DNA of 64,000 nucleotides from positions 2,480,001 to 2,544,000 of the forward strand of contig NZ_CP155552.1 of assembly GCF_036632915.2 (NCBI RefSeq), given 5' to 3'. Position 1 is the stretch's first letter. Each line of letters begins with the position of its first letter. The translations under genes and the position numbers were made by a program. Shown here in pieces: positions 7,670-15,338 of this stretch. This DNA is from Faecalibacterium taiwanense. Lineage in GTDB: Bacteria > Bacillota > Clostridia > Oscillospirales > Ruminococcaceae. The notes under the pieces were generated by a model, which was not told the origin of the DNA, made no database searches, and saw only the letters and a program-made list of their open reading frames with translations.

Positions 7670-8902
7670 TCAAATCGTCCAGATTGGAACGATATAGTTG
7701 TCCCGGTCGATCACGCCGACTTTGGGCTTCATGCAGACAATGGCACCTTTTCCGCGCGGAACGGATGCCTTGTCCAGCAGCGAGAACACCTTTGTCAACT
7801 CTGTTCCGGGATTGGAGGTCTTTTTGATCTCGATGGGATTCAGGACGCCATCCTGCTCCAGCACGATGTCGATTTCCTTGGCATCCTTATCCCGGTAATA
7901 GTACATGAACGGCTCCCTGCCGGTGTTCAGATAGGTTTTGGCGATTTCGGAAACGACATAGTTTTCAAGAATTGCCCCATTCATGGCACCGCATTCCAGA
8001 ACCTCGGCACTGCTCCACCGGGTCAGGTAGCAGACCAGCCCGGTATCGTAGAAATAGAGTTTCGGAGTTTTTACCAGACGCTTCAGCAGGTTGTTGGAGT
8101 AAGGGTGCAGATAGAAAATGATTCCAAGCGTTTCCAGAATGTGCAGCCAGTCTTTAGCCTGTTTCTGGTTGATGTCCGCATCCTGCGCAATGTCCGAAAC
8201 GTTCAGCATCTGAGAACAGCGGGCTGCAACCGCCGTCATAAAACGCAGGAACTTCAACGCATCAATGGCATCTGAAAGCTCTTTGACATCACGTTCGATA
8301 TAGGTAGACAGGTAGCTGCTGTAAAAAATCTGACTGTTCGTATTCTTTCCGCTTGCAATGGCCGGCATGGAGCCTTGATAGATCCGCTCAAAAATGCCCT
8401 TGGTGTCCACCGACTTGCTTTGTCTCTCCCGCTTCAGCAGGTCATCCAGATCAACCCGGAACGGCTCTGTTTCCGCTCCGTTCAGCTCCGACTGCGAAAG
8501 CGAGGTCATGGACAGCACGGCAACACGCCCTGCAAGAGATTCCTGTACTCCGCGCATCAACTTGAACACCTGCGAGCCGGTCAGCCAAAAGGCCCCCGGC
8601 TCCTGATGGGTGTCGGCATATACCTTAATATAGGTAAATAGCTCCGGGGCGTACTGTACCTCGTCGATCAGAACCGGTGGCTTATGCAGCTGCAAAAACA
8701 GCTCCGGGTCATTTTTTGCCAGTGCCCGATCGTTCAAATCATCCAGTGATACATAGCCACGGGAACTGCCCTCCATAAGCTTTTTCAGCATAGTCGTCTT
8801 GCCAACTTGTCGGGGACCCGTCACAAGAACGACCGGGTATTCCTGTGTGACTTGCTCCACAACTTTTTCCAGACTTCTTTGAATATACGCCATCTCATTC
8901 AC
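7670..8902 (-). CDS. AAA_14/DUF4143 family ATPase (cargo)
   Basis: A 410-aa ATPase of the AAA_14-DUF4143 family. Walker A is GPRQVGKT (29-36) and Walker B is VLIDEVQYA (about 75-83). An arginine-bearing LTGSQVFKLM sensor segment follows. The C-terminal DUF4143 part has the YFYDTGLVCYL motif and a nuclease-like EIDIVLEQDG...IEIKKT segment (about 340-365). The cellular role of the family is unclear. The gene is transcribed against the ICE operons, between the DUF4366 gene and topB, and the end of its coding region lies 9 bp from hairpin copy 2, which suggests an inserted cassette. Confidence 0.88.
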   Translation of the reverse strand: MNEMAYIQRSLEKVVEQVTQEYPVVLVTGPRQVGKTTMLKKLMEGSSRGYVSLDDLNDRALAKNDPELFLQLHKPPVLIDEVQYAPELFTYIKVYADTHQEPGAFWLTGSQVFKLMRGVQESLAGRVAVLSMTSLSQSELNGAETEPFRVDLDDLLKRERQSKSVDTKGIFERIYQGSMPAIASGKNTNSQIFYSSYLSTYIERDVKELSDAIDALKFLRFMTAVAARCSQMLNVSDIAQDADINQKQAKDWLHILETLGIIFYLHPYSNNLLKRLVKTPKLYFYDTGLVCYLTRWSSAEVLECGAMNGAILENYVVSEIAKTYLNTGREPFMYYYRDKDAKEIDIVLEQDGVLNPIEIKKTSNPGTELTKVFSLLDKASVPRGKGAIVCMKPKVGVIDRDNYIVPIWTI

Positions 8903-9012
8903 CGCCTTTATGCTTCGGCTGATTTTTCTTGCAATTCCATTTTAGCCGAAACGGTTGTAACTTGCAAGCACATTTTGCAATCCATAGAAACTTATAGAGG
9001 AGTTGATGCTTA

Positions 9013-9326
9013 TTGCCTTATCGCTTAGTTGTCAGCGAAAAGCCCTCCGTTGCGATGGCTTACGCAAAAGTCCTTGGTGTAACCAATCGCAAAGACGGCT
9101 ATCTGGAGGGCGGCGGCTATCTGGTCAGCTGGTGTATTGGTCATCTGGTGGAGCTGGCACCGCCCAACATCTACGATGAAAAGTACGTCAAGTGGAGCAT
9201 TGCCGATTTGCCCATCCTGCCGCAACAGTGGCAGTATCTTGTGTCTGCATCCACCAAGAAGCAGTTTGGTGTTCTGAAAGACCTGATGAACCGCCCGGAT
9301 GTTGACAGCATCGTCTGCGCGACAGA
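9013..9326 (+). pseudogene. topB: DNA topoisomerase III, 5' fragment
   Basis: The N-terminal TOPRIM start of a type IA topoisomerase: LVVSEKPSVAMAYAKVLG with the catalytic Glu, then a run to SIVCATDAG. The next expected residues (REGELIFR, part of the TOPRIM acidic motif) are found 10.9 kb away at 20231. The gene starts with TTG at 9013 behind GAGGAG. The reading frame ends within the inserted element at 9336. ICE-borne topoisomerase III is thought to help process transferred DNA, and here it is physically split. Confidence 0.9.
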
Positions 9327-9336
9327 TGCAGGATAG
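9327..9336 (+). repeat. Left inverted end of the element
   Basis: TGCAGGATAG next to the GA crossover dinucleotide at 9325-9326. It matches the reverse complement of 20221-20230 at nine of ten positions. Confidence 0.85.
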
Positions 9337-9422
9337 TGCGGTTGGGTGACTCAAGAGAAAGAAAAAAGAGACCTCATCTCGTCAAAAAACTAAATCATAA
9401 AAGCATCAAAGAGGGCATTCAA

Positions 9423-9704
9423 ATGAAACAAAATCGAATTTTTGACCAGAATAGTTCTCAAAAAGCACGTTCTTGGCACTATAATATGGACACCAACCGA
9501 GCGGAAGCCCAGTTCGCTGATGGCTCTGCCATTGCCATTGACTGCCTTGCCATCGAGGACGAATACGGCAATACCCCGGCACAGCGAGCTGAACTTGATT
9601 GGCTACTATACAACAAGCCCTTGGAGTGCGTCCAGCTTGTGCTGAGTGGTGAGATTGAGCATTATCTCTCACTTGGCTGTGACCATGGCAAACTGAAAGA
9701 CTAA
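9423..9704 (+). CDS. DUF6061 family element protein
   Basis: A 93-aa acidic protein that I match to DUF6061, a small family common in gut ICEs and IMEs, by the core ADGSAIAIDCLAIEDEYGN, ELDWLLYN and EIEHYLSLG. Its function is unknown. The ATG at 9423 follows AAAGAGG, and the frame is open upstream to 9336, but that stretch is element-end DNA. A strong terminator follows at 9719. A second, 5'-truncated copy of the same family is at 48173-48328. Confidence 0.75.
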   Translation: MKQNRIFDQNSSQKARSWHYNMDTNRAEAQFADGSAIAIDCLAIEDEYGNTPAQRAELDWLLYNKPLECVQLVLSGEIEHYLSLGCDHGKLKD

Positions 9705-9718
9705 CCTCTAAATAGGCC

Positions 9719-9770
9719 AAACAACCCGCTACTTGCAGTCGCTGCAAATGGCGGGTTGTTTGCTTATTTT
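9719..9770 (+). terminator. Rho-independent terminator after DUF6061
   Basis: Stem AACAACCCGC/GCGGGTTGTT with an inner TTGCAG/CTGCAA helix, followed by a T-rich tract (TTGCTTATTTT). Confidence 0.8.
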
Positions 9771-9790
9771 AAGTTTTTCCTTTGCTCATA

Positions 9791-9822
9791 GTAGTGCAAA
9801 ATCAATGTAGTGCAAAATCAAT
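9791..9822. repeat. Perfect 16-bp tandem duplication
   Basis: GTAGTGCAAAATCAAT occurs twice in a row. It lies at the 3' end of the degenerate minus-strand gene and supplies a second copy of its final codons. Confidence 0.9.
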
Positions 9823-10137
9823 GGCCCAACGGTCAAAGAAATCACAAATATCAGGCAAATCTACTGGTTTCTTATAAATGTCATTCTAAAATTCAATGGA
9901 TTTTGCTATTTCTAGCACTTGTTTTTTCGACACGAAAGTCGATTTAACCCTATATTTTATGTATCTCTCGATGATTTCAAGTTTGCCATTTTGGGGGCTT
10001 GATTATTGAGAAAATTCTAAATTCCAAAAAGGTCTATCATTTTCATCAATCGCATCGTTATTGAGAATAAGCACTGCACCACCACTTAACAGAGGAGGCA
10101 GCTGTAAATAGCTTATATTATTTATTGAGAAAATGAA
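9802..10137 (-). pseudogene. Degenerate small acidic protein gene (unknown family)
   Basis: On the minus strand, broken frames give coherent protein sequence: LLSGGAVLILNNDAID, ENDRPFWNLENFLNNQ, then after a frame change KLEIIERYIKYRV and KKQVLEIAKSIEF, a stop, and DLPDICDFFDRWAIDF. No start codon or RBS was found at its 5' end, which lies just after the stop of the next gene upstream (10141). The small size, acidity and position at the end of a secreted-protein cluster would suit an immunity-type protein, but that is a guess. Confidence 0.45.
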
Positions 10138-10140
10138 ACG

Positions 10141-10476
10141 CTATTGCAACAGTTGAATACTGTATATTTTATCAAATTGATACGGATCTGATAGCAACAC
10201 CTTACCGTTTGATATCACAAGAATGCTTTCGCCTTCTTTAAGATACGACAACTGAAGATTTCCTTTCAAGTAGTTTGATACGCCATAAATTATATAATTG
10301 TCATCCGTATCATATAATTGATTTTTTGCAGTCGCATAAATACAATTGTTCTTCAGGTCAACTTCTTCAATTATAAGTTCCGATTTTTTTCTTCCGAATG
10401 TATTCGATTGAAATAGAATGCAGAGAACCACTGCCACAAATGCTATGCCAACCATAATCTTCCGTTTGCATTTCAT
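10141..10476 (-). CDS. Small membrane-anchored protein, unknown
   Basis: A 111-aa protein with a basic N-terminus and one hydrophobic segment (residues 8-24, MVGIAFVAVVLCILF), then a beta-rich domain of about 85 residues (IYATAKNQLYDTDDNYIIYG, LKEGESILVI). It is likely anchored in the membrane with the domain outside. It is separated from the upstream protease gene by only 4 bp and is probably co-transcribed with it. No family is recognised. The domain pattern resembles small OB-like lipoprotein domains, a weak impression only. Confidence 0.7.
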   Translation of the reverse strand: MKCKRKIMVGIAFVAVVLCILFQSNTFGRKKSELIIEEVDLKNNCIYATAKNQLYDTDDNYIIYGVSNYLKGNLQLSYLKEGESILVISNGKVLLSDPYQFDKIYSIQLLQ

Positions 10477-10480
10477 TTTA

Positions 10481-11464
10481 TCAACCTCTGTATGAAAGGA
10501 ACAGCGTATAAAGCGATTGTGTTATTCTCAATGCCCCTGTATAAGAAGTTGGATATGAAGAACCATCAATTGTGCTTCCATCTTTATGGATTCCGATAGC
10601 TACATACCCAGCTCCAGAAATATATTCTACAAGAGGACCACCACTAAAGCCACCTGTCAAATCCCAATCGCCCTTGAGATATTTTGAAGTCTGACTTCTA
10701 ATATACCCAGAAGATTTACACATCCGATATCTCGCATCGGCACCATTTATTTGGCTCGGATAGCCATAAGCATACACCAACTGTGATGATGAATAATTGC
10801 TAGACTGCCAATGTAACCCAAGCCATCCCGTTTTCGTTCCTAAATTATTCTTGAGCGTAATAATCGCCCAATCCTCCGAACTTGTTCCAGCAAGATAAGA
10901 ATCACTAACAATCATCGAACTTGCCGATACATTTTCGCTTCCAAAAGGTTTACTATTATCAGATCGAGCAGGTGCGACATTTACCGACTTAACGTAGGCT
11001 TTTTCCTTTATACTGTATAGATTATGTGCTGCTGTTGCAAGTGCATTAGGCCCAATCATAAATCCAGAACCATAATTTGTCCCTCCATTATTGGTCGTTA
11101 TCTGTAGGCATACCGTACTACAATATGGTGTTGCCGTTGGATTATCAACAACAGTGATATCATTGCTTCCGATAATCGCATACAGATCGGATAGATCAAT
11201 ATCCGAAATCTTTCCATTTGGAAAATAGCCTGCAGTTGTCTCTCCATCCGTGAAGGAATTGGTTTCAACTATAATTTCCTCTATAGATTCTTCTTTTGTA
11301 TCAAAATCGTATCTATGGTATCTCTCGATATGAGATTTGCTTCCATCACTTTGATTATCTGCAAAAGCAGTCAGCCCAGAGTTAAGCTCCATTGAAGAAA
11401 GAGCCACAATCCCACTTGCTTTCAAAAAAATTCTACGAGATATTTTTTCACTAGCTATTTTAAT
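10481..11464 (-). CDS. Secreted trypsin-like serine protease (S1/V8 type)
   Basis: A chymotrypsin-fold protease with the triad visible as TAAHN (His, about residue 134 from the internal TTG), SSEDWAI (Asp, about 185) and GGFSGGP (Ser, about 262). The mature part resembles V8-like glutamyl endopeptidases. A downstream TTG (11425) would start inside a leader. Reading in frame from the ATT at 11464, which has AGAAGG just upstream, gives a full twin-arginine-like leader, SRRIFLKASGIVAL. I chose ATT, a rare start codon, for that reason, although a sequence error hiding a normal start is possible. The target protein is unknown. Confidence 0.8.
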   Translation of the reverse strand: MKIASEKISRRIFLKASGIVALSSMELNSGLTAFADNQSDGSKSHIERYHRYDFDTKEESIEEIIVETNSFTDGETTAGYFPNGKISDIDLSDLYAIIGSNDITVVDNPTATPYCSTVCLQITTNNGGTNYGSGFMIGPNALATAAHNLYSIKEKAYVKSVNVAPARSDNSKPFGSENVSASSMIVSDSYLAGTSSEDWAIITLKNNLGTKTGWLGLHWQSSNYSSSQLVYAYGYPSQINGADARYRMCKSSGYIRSQTSKYLKGDWDLTGGFSGGPLVEYISGAGYVAIGIHKDGSTIDGSSYPTSYTGALRITQSLYTLFLSYRG

Positions 11465-11617
11465 TTTCCTTCTTTACTTTTAGAGTATACACAAGATTTC
11501 TTATACATCAGTTGCTCTGCATTGGAAACACCTCCGTAAAATTTTTCATACGTTAGAGCCATCCTTATTTTAGATTTCAACTTTTACTTTCGCAAAAAAA
11601 TAAATACCACTGATTTT

Positions 11618-12325
11618 TTATCCAATAGCCGTGCTAAGATTTATCTCTATGGGATTCAACACATGCGTCTGCTGGCACAACCAAGCCCAATTATTCACTG
11701 TAGTAGTAAACAAGTCGTCATAGTTGTTGTCATATGCAAAATCAAATGTGTCATGAACGGTAATCAAGTAATACATTATAGAATTACCAATCATGAAGCC
11801 TGTTCCAGAGGTGCTTACCCTATGCAATGCATAGAATAAATCTGCATTATCAGACTTTTGAATTGTAAAAGACCAACTTCCTCCACTAAAATCTTTCAAG
11901 CCACTATTAAGTACTTTGTTTTTATAATTATTAAAAACTGTTGTCGTGTTTAACTTGTCAAGCAATGGCGTCGAAGAATCCGTCACACTCTCAGAATAGT
12001 CAATATTATATACAGAGAATTCAACCATAAGAGCCGCACATTCATATCCCTTATCCCGTGCAATTTGCGCAGCTGCCAACCATGCAAGCTGTGTATTATT
12101 TAACAAATTTCCAGATGCACGTGTTTGATCTTCATCTTTCATCTTATCGATAAACTTATTTAATTCATCTATCGACATTCCCGAAAAATCAACATGATAC
12201 TTATCATTCATGCTTTGAATAACAGGATTGCTAGCTTTACGGCTGCTTATGTTAGCAGCATAAGACACAGTATTTATCGAAAACAAAAAACACACTGAAA
12301 GAATTAATGATACGAACCTCTTCAT
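11618..12325 (-). CDS. Secreted protein of unknown function
   Basis: A 235-aa protein with a clear Sec signal peptide (MKRFVSLILSVCFLFSINTVSYAA). The mature part begins with a charged helical section (DELNKFIDKMKDEDQTRA), then a section rich in Asn, Thr and aromatic residues, including HRVSTSGTGFMIGNSIMYYLITVHDTFDFAYDNNYDD. No enzyme motif is seen. It lies between two other exported or anchored proteins and upstream of the protease, so it may be a substrate, a partner or the effector of this cluster. Confidence 0.75.
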   Translation of the reverse strand: MKRFVSLILSVCFLFSINTVSYAANISSRKASNPVIQSMNDKYHVDFSGMSIDELNKFIDKMKDEDQTRASGNLLNNTQLAWLAAAQIARDKGYECAALMVEFSVYNIDYSESVTDSSTPLLDKLNTTTVFNNYKNKVLNSGLKDFSGGSWSFTIQKSDNADLFYALHRVSTSGTGFMIGNSIMYYLITVHDTFDFAYDNNYDDLFTTTVNNWAWLCQQTHVLNPIEINLSTAIG

Positions 12326-12336
12326 AACGAACCTCC

Positions 12337-12885
12337 TTAAATTCTGTACTCTACTATATAAATTGTGTGCTTCTCATCATCCCAGACAACGAGACTAAAA
12401 TTCACATCTTCAGAATGTAAAAGCAATGTATTCATTTCGGCTTCCGAGCGTAGTTCCTTATGCTGACTATTATCATAAAGAAAAAAATTTCCACTTGCAA
12501 TTTCAGGAATCACAAAATCTAATCCAAAATATGACGACACATTTTTTAATATAGAAGATATGGTTGGAGAATCATTAATTTTCTCCCATGAATCGAGTTG
12601 ATGAATAATTTTGGCTGCATCCACATCGTAGTATACCGCTAACATTATCCCATCATTTTGCAATCCGCCATAAGCCTCATATATCAACGATTCAGAGTAT
12701 GTTGCTTTTCCAATTTTGAATTGTTTCAAATAATCTCGTTTTTCATATTTGCTTTTTCTTCCAAGCATAAAGCCCAAAAGCAAGCACAGTGCGACTATAG
12801 CTAGGTATCGGATAACTCGCGTTGGTCTCGCCTTTATAATTACCTCACACCTTTCTAACTTGCTGAAATATATAACAAACTCCAC
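12337..12885 (-). CDS. Membrane-anchored protein, unknown
   Basis: A 182-aa frame with one hydrophobic segment (about 27-43, YLAIVALCLLLGFMLG) followed by a charged outside domain of about 135 residues with no known motif. The start is uncertain. The ATG at 12885 abuts the end of the upstream gene and has no good RBS. The likely functional N-terminus is nearer the RPTRVIRY stretch, behind GAAAGGTGTGAGG, possibly using a non-ATG codon. It is 11 bp upstream of the 11618-12325 gene and in the same apparent operon. Confidence 0.65.
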   Translation of the reverse strand: MEFVIYFSKLERCEVIIKARPTRVIRYLAIVALCLLLGFMLGRKSKYEKRDYLKQFKIGKATYSESLIYEAYGGLQNDGIMLAVYYDVDAAKIIHQLDSWEKINDSPTISSILKNVSSYFGLDFVIPEIASGNFFLYDNSQHKELRSEAEMNTLLLHSEDVNFSLVVWDDEKHTIYIVEYRI

Positions 12886-13272
12886 TTATCTACTGGTACT
12901 TCCGGTAATGGTTTCGCTCCGTCCATCGGAATAGCTAAAGGTCGCAGAATACTCAAGCCTATAAGATTTTCCGGGCTTAGTGTTAAAGCTACTGCTCACC
13001 ATGCAGGTTGAGGTCGTGCTGCTGTTTGAGCAGCTACTTACTTTTTGCCATGTTCCAATTGTCCCCTTTTCATAGAGAACGCCTGAAACGCTGATTTTCT
13101 TTACTCCAGTTCGAGTCTGGGCATCAACCTGATAGTATGTTTGGTAAATAGATCCGTTGACCGTACTATCGCCTACATACCGTTCAGACTTTTCAGCGGC
13201 CATTGCGGTGCAGGCAAAGCTCAAGAGAATCACCGCTGAAACAACAATGGACAACAAACGCTTTTTCGACAT
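12886..13272 (-). CDS. Small secreted protein with a cysteine pair
   Basis: A 128-aa protein with a strong signal peptide (MSKKRLLSIVVSAVILLSFACTAMAA). The mature domain is about 100 residues, Ser/Thr/Tyr rich and predicted beta-rich, with two cysteines flanking a Ser/Thr stretch (SSCSNSSTTSTCMVSSS). The start at 13272 is set by GGAGGT 8 nt upstream, and the ATG at 13278 is too close to that site. It is the first gene of the exported-protein operon and lies behind the candidate sigma-factor promoter at 13322-13348. Function is unknown. Confidence 0.75.
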   Translation of the reverse strand: MSKKRLLSIVVSAVILLSFACTAMAAEKSERYVGDSTVNGSIYQTYYQVDAQTRTGVKKISVSGVLYEKGTIGTWQKVSSCSNSSTTSTCMVSSSFNTKPGKSYRLEYSATFSYSDGRSETITGSTSR

Positions 13273-13321
13273 AGACATACACCTCCGTTTTTTTGCTCCC
13301 ATCAAGAGCCTTTGTATAATC

Positions 13322-13348
13322 AACGCAATTCGCATTCGCTTCGTTTCA
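13322..13348 (-). promoter_or_regulatory. Candidate ECF-type promoter of the secreted-protein operon
   Basis: On the minus strand TGAAAC (13343-13348) and CGTT (13322-13325) are 17 nt apart, a spacing and composition typical of ECF sigma promoters. It lies about 50 bp upstream of the first secreted gene. Recognition by the neighbouring sigma factor is an inference. Confidence 0.35.
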
Positions 13349-13396
13349 ATTTTCAGGAGAAAATTTTTCAAATTTTCCATCTTTGTAAGTTCAGAC

Positions 13397-13439
13397 AAAA
13401 AGAAAGCCAGACATTTGTGAACTCTCACAAGTGTCCAGC
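13397..13439 (-). terminator. Terminator after the anti-sigma gene
   Basis: On the minus strand a 15-bp imperfect stem (GCTGGACACTTGTGA pairing with TCACAAATGTCTGGC) is followed by TTTCTTTTTG. It separates the sigma/anti-sigma pair from the secreted-protein genes. Confidence 0.8.
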
Positions 13440-13443
13440 TTTC

Positions 13444-14139
13444 TTAACGGATACCTTCCGCAATTTTCATAATCTCATCGTATGGAATGTTTCCCATAAC
13501 GGTATGTGTAATCCCCCGATGTTCCCAACTTAGAGTATAAACATTCTTTCCATGTTCATCCGTACTGGTTCCAAGTACACCATCTGCTTCTCCGACCTTT
13601 ACGGTTTCGTACACTGTATGCTCATTATCAAACAGGGACTGCTGCCCTGGCTGGATAATTGAGCAACGGACTGTGTAGCTTTCCTCTGTTTCTTTTGACG
13701 AGTAAACATGTAAAAAGTTTTCTGCTCGCTCAAATTTCTGCACATCGTCCATTTCAAAGCCGTTCGGCACATAATGGTCGCTGTATCCATCCGGGAGCCA
13801 CTCCAGCGGTTCGCCATCCACCTGATAAGTCAGCTGCATCTCAATGGGCAGAAATTTTTGAATCATCGTATAGACTGCCCTGCGGAAATCAGCGCTGACC
13901 GCAAGAGCACCAACCGTCAGCATTACGAGTGTCAATGCCGCAATTAGTACTCGTTTCAACACTGGGTGGTGCTTTTTCTTCTTTAAGGCCTCTGTCATTC
14001 GTTCGTCCCATTGGGACGTATCTGGGTAGATTTCCTCAAACTGCTTTGGCGTTGGAAGCGAATCCAGTTCTCTTTGCGCATCTGCACGAAGTGCCATCAT
14101 CAAAGCCGCATCAAATGAAATGTCTGTCCGCTCACTCAT
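13444..14139 (-). CDS. Anti-sigma factor with DUF4367-like outer domain
   Basis: A 231-aa single-pass membrane protein: an N-terminal cytoplasmic region of about 65 residues, one membrane segment (about 68-86, LIAALTLVMLTVGALAV) and an outer domain resembling DUF4367 (LTYQVDGEPLEWLPDGY, YTLSWEHRGITHTVMG). It overlaps the end of the ECF sigma gene by 8 bp. Proteins of this plan hold a partner ECF sigma factor at the membrane and release it on an outside signal. The signal is unknown. Confidence 0.8.
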   Translation of the reverse strand: MSERTDISFDAALMMALRADAQRELDSLPTPKQFEEIYPDTSQWDERMTEALKKKKHHPVLKRVLIAALTLVMLTVGALAVSADFRRAVYTMIQKFLPIEMQLTYQVDGEPLEWLPDGYSDHYVPNGFEMDDVQKFERAENFLHVYSSKETEESYTVRCSIIQPGQQSLFDNEHTVYETVKVGEADGVLGTSTDEHGKNVYTLSWEHRGITHTVMGNIPYDEIMKIAEGIR

Positions 14140-14662
14140 GGCTGTTCATCTCCTTCCATAATAGTTTTCGTCCTCGAAAGAGCCGTGTTCGTACCACTTC
14201 ATCCGTTAATCCCAGCGATTTTGCAATCTCACGGTTTGTATATCCCATTGCCAAAAGGCGTAGCGGATCACGGTACATCGGTTTCATTTGGCCAATCAGT
14301 TCTGTTAGACGTTCAATGTTATCGGTGCTAACTGCTGCATCATCCGGCACCGGAGCGGCATCTGGTTCGTTTGGGACATCTTCCAGCAATTCTTCTCGTT
14401 GTTTGCGAAGCATATCATATGCACGGCTTCTACTACAACTAACGAGATAAGCAGCGAGTTCGTGACAGTTTTCTCGATGAATTTTAGAAAAATTTTTTGC
14501 AACGTACAAAAATACCTCTTGTAGCACATCCTCTGCCAGATACGAATCATCCATGATTTTGTAAGCGGTATGGTAAACCAGCCGTTTGTATGTATTGTAC
14601 ACCTCGGTAAAATCTTCTTCAAAGTTTCGATCATCAAGCACACTTAGATATAACGCAAGCAA
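14132..14662 (-). CDS. ECF-type RNA polymerase sigma factor
   Basis: A sigma-70 family ECF protein of about 176 aa. Region 2 includes the segments YKRLVYHTAYKIM and LAEDVLQEVFLYVAKNF. A linker rich in Asp, Pro and Val follows, then region 4 with MGYTNREIAKSLGLTDEVVRTRLFRGRKLL. A TTG at 14662 is favoured because AGAGGTGA lies 8 nt upstream, and an overlapping GTG at 14671 would add three residues. A promoter-like pair is at 14695-14723. It probably drives the secreted-protein operon downstream of its anti-sigma gene. Confidence 0.85.
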   Translation of the reverse strand: MLALYLSVLDDRNFEEDFTEVYNTYKRLVYHTAYKIMDDSYLAEDVLQEVFLYVAKNFSKIHRENCHELAAYLVSCSRSRAYDMLRKQREELLEDVPNEPDAAPVPDDAAVSTDNIERLTELIGQMKPMYRDPLRLLAMGYTNREIAKSLGLTDEVVRTRLFRGRKLLWKEMNSHE

Positions 14663-14694
14663 CGCAGTCACCTCTATTCACATTGATTGTGTGT

Positions 14695-14723
14695 AGTGTA
14701 CCACGAACCAATAAAAATGTCGA
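14695..14723 (-). promoter_or_regulatory. Promoter of the sigma/anti-sigma pair
   Basis: On the minus strand TCGACA (14718-14723), a 17-nt spacer, then TACACT (14695-14700). It is about 33 bp upstream of the sigma gene. Confidence 0.45.
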
Positions 14724-14751
14724 ATACAACCAACTTTTGAAAAGGAGCGTG

Positions 14752-15075
14752 ATGCCATTGACCCAACCGAAAACCGATCTCGCCTATCTCCGCAGCGAGA
14801 AAGCCAAAGCAGAACAGCAGCTGCGCTACTACCAGCACCGGGAGAAAATTCTGGAACACCAGATACCGGAGCTGACCCGCAAGGCCCGTGTGCATCGGCT
14901 GTGTACCCGTGCCGGAATGCTGGAAAGTTTTCTGATTGCGCCGGAAGAACTCACCAACGATCAGGTGATGGAGCTGCTGAAAATCTCGTTCCGCCAGCCT
15001 GAAGTCGTGCTGGCACTTGCAAAGATGGTGCATGATGTTCACGAACGCAGCAACGTCCAAAAACCTTTAGAATAA
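14752..15075 (+). CDS. DUF3847 family mobilization-associated protein
   Basis: A 107-aa basic, helical protein. The first half is a coiled coil (YLRSEKAKAEQQLRYYQHREKILEHQI), then RKARVHRLCTRAGMLESFL. The pattern is that of DUF3847, usually encoded just upstream of MobA/MobL relaxases in gut elements and possibly a relaxosome accessory protein. The ATG at 14752 follows AAAGGAG. The next gene is the relaxase at 15339. Confidence 0.8.
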   Translation: MPLTQPKTDLAYLRSEKAKAEQQLRYYQHREKILEHQIPELTRKARVHRLCTRAGMLESFLIAPEELTNDQVMELLKISFRQPEVVLALAKMVHDVHERSNVQKPLE

Positions 15076-15078
15076 AGG

Positions 15079-15335
15079 GCGCAATTATACACCGTTCCGG
15101 TGAAATTGCGGTCTTGCAGACGGCTCGATGAAATCGAAGCTGGCGTTTGTGCGCCAGCCCGATTCCATCCCAAGGAAAACTGCATTTTCCTTGCGCTGCT
15201 TTGCAGCTATCCTTTTGCGGCTCCCGCCTGAGATCGAAGCGCATGGCACTCCGTTCTAAGGCGGCGAGCAAAACCGAATACAATTCCAGACCGTTCACCA
15301 AGAGCAATCTTGCTGGGCGGTCTTTTTGTTTGGGG
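15079..15335 (+). other. Candidate origin-of-transfer region
   Basis: This 257-bp non-coding stretch lies between DUF3847 and the relaxase, the usual place for oriT. It starts with a nested inverted repeat, CGCAATT...CACCG-TTC-CGGTG...AATTGCG (15079-15109), followed by a G/C-rich segment. It ends with a terminator-like hairpin, AGACCG/CGGTCT enclosing CAAGA/TCTTG (about 15288-15332), and TTTTTG. The nick site cannot be assigned from sequence alone. Confidence 0.45.
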
Positions 15336-15338
15336 GTG

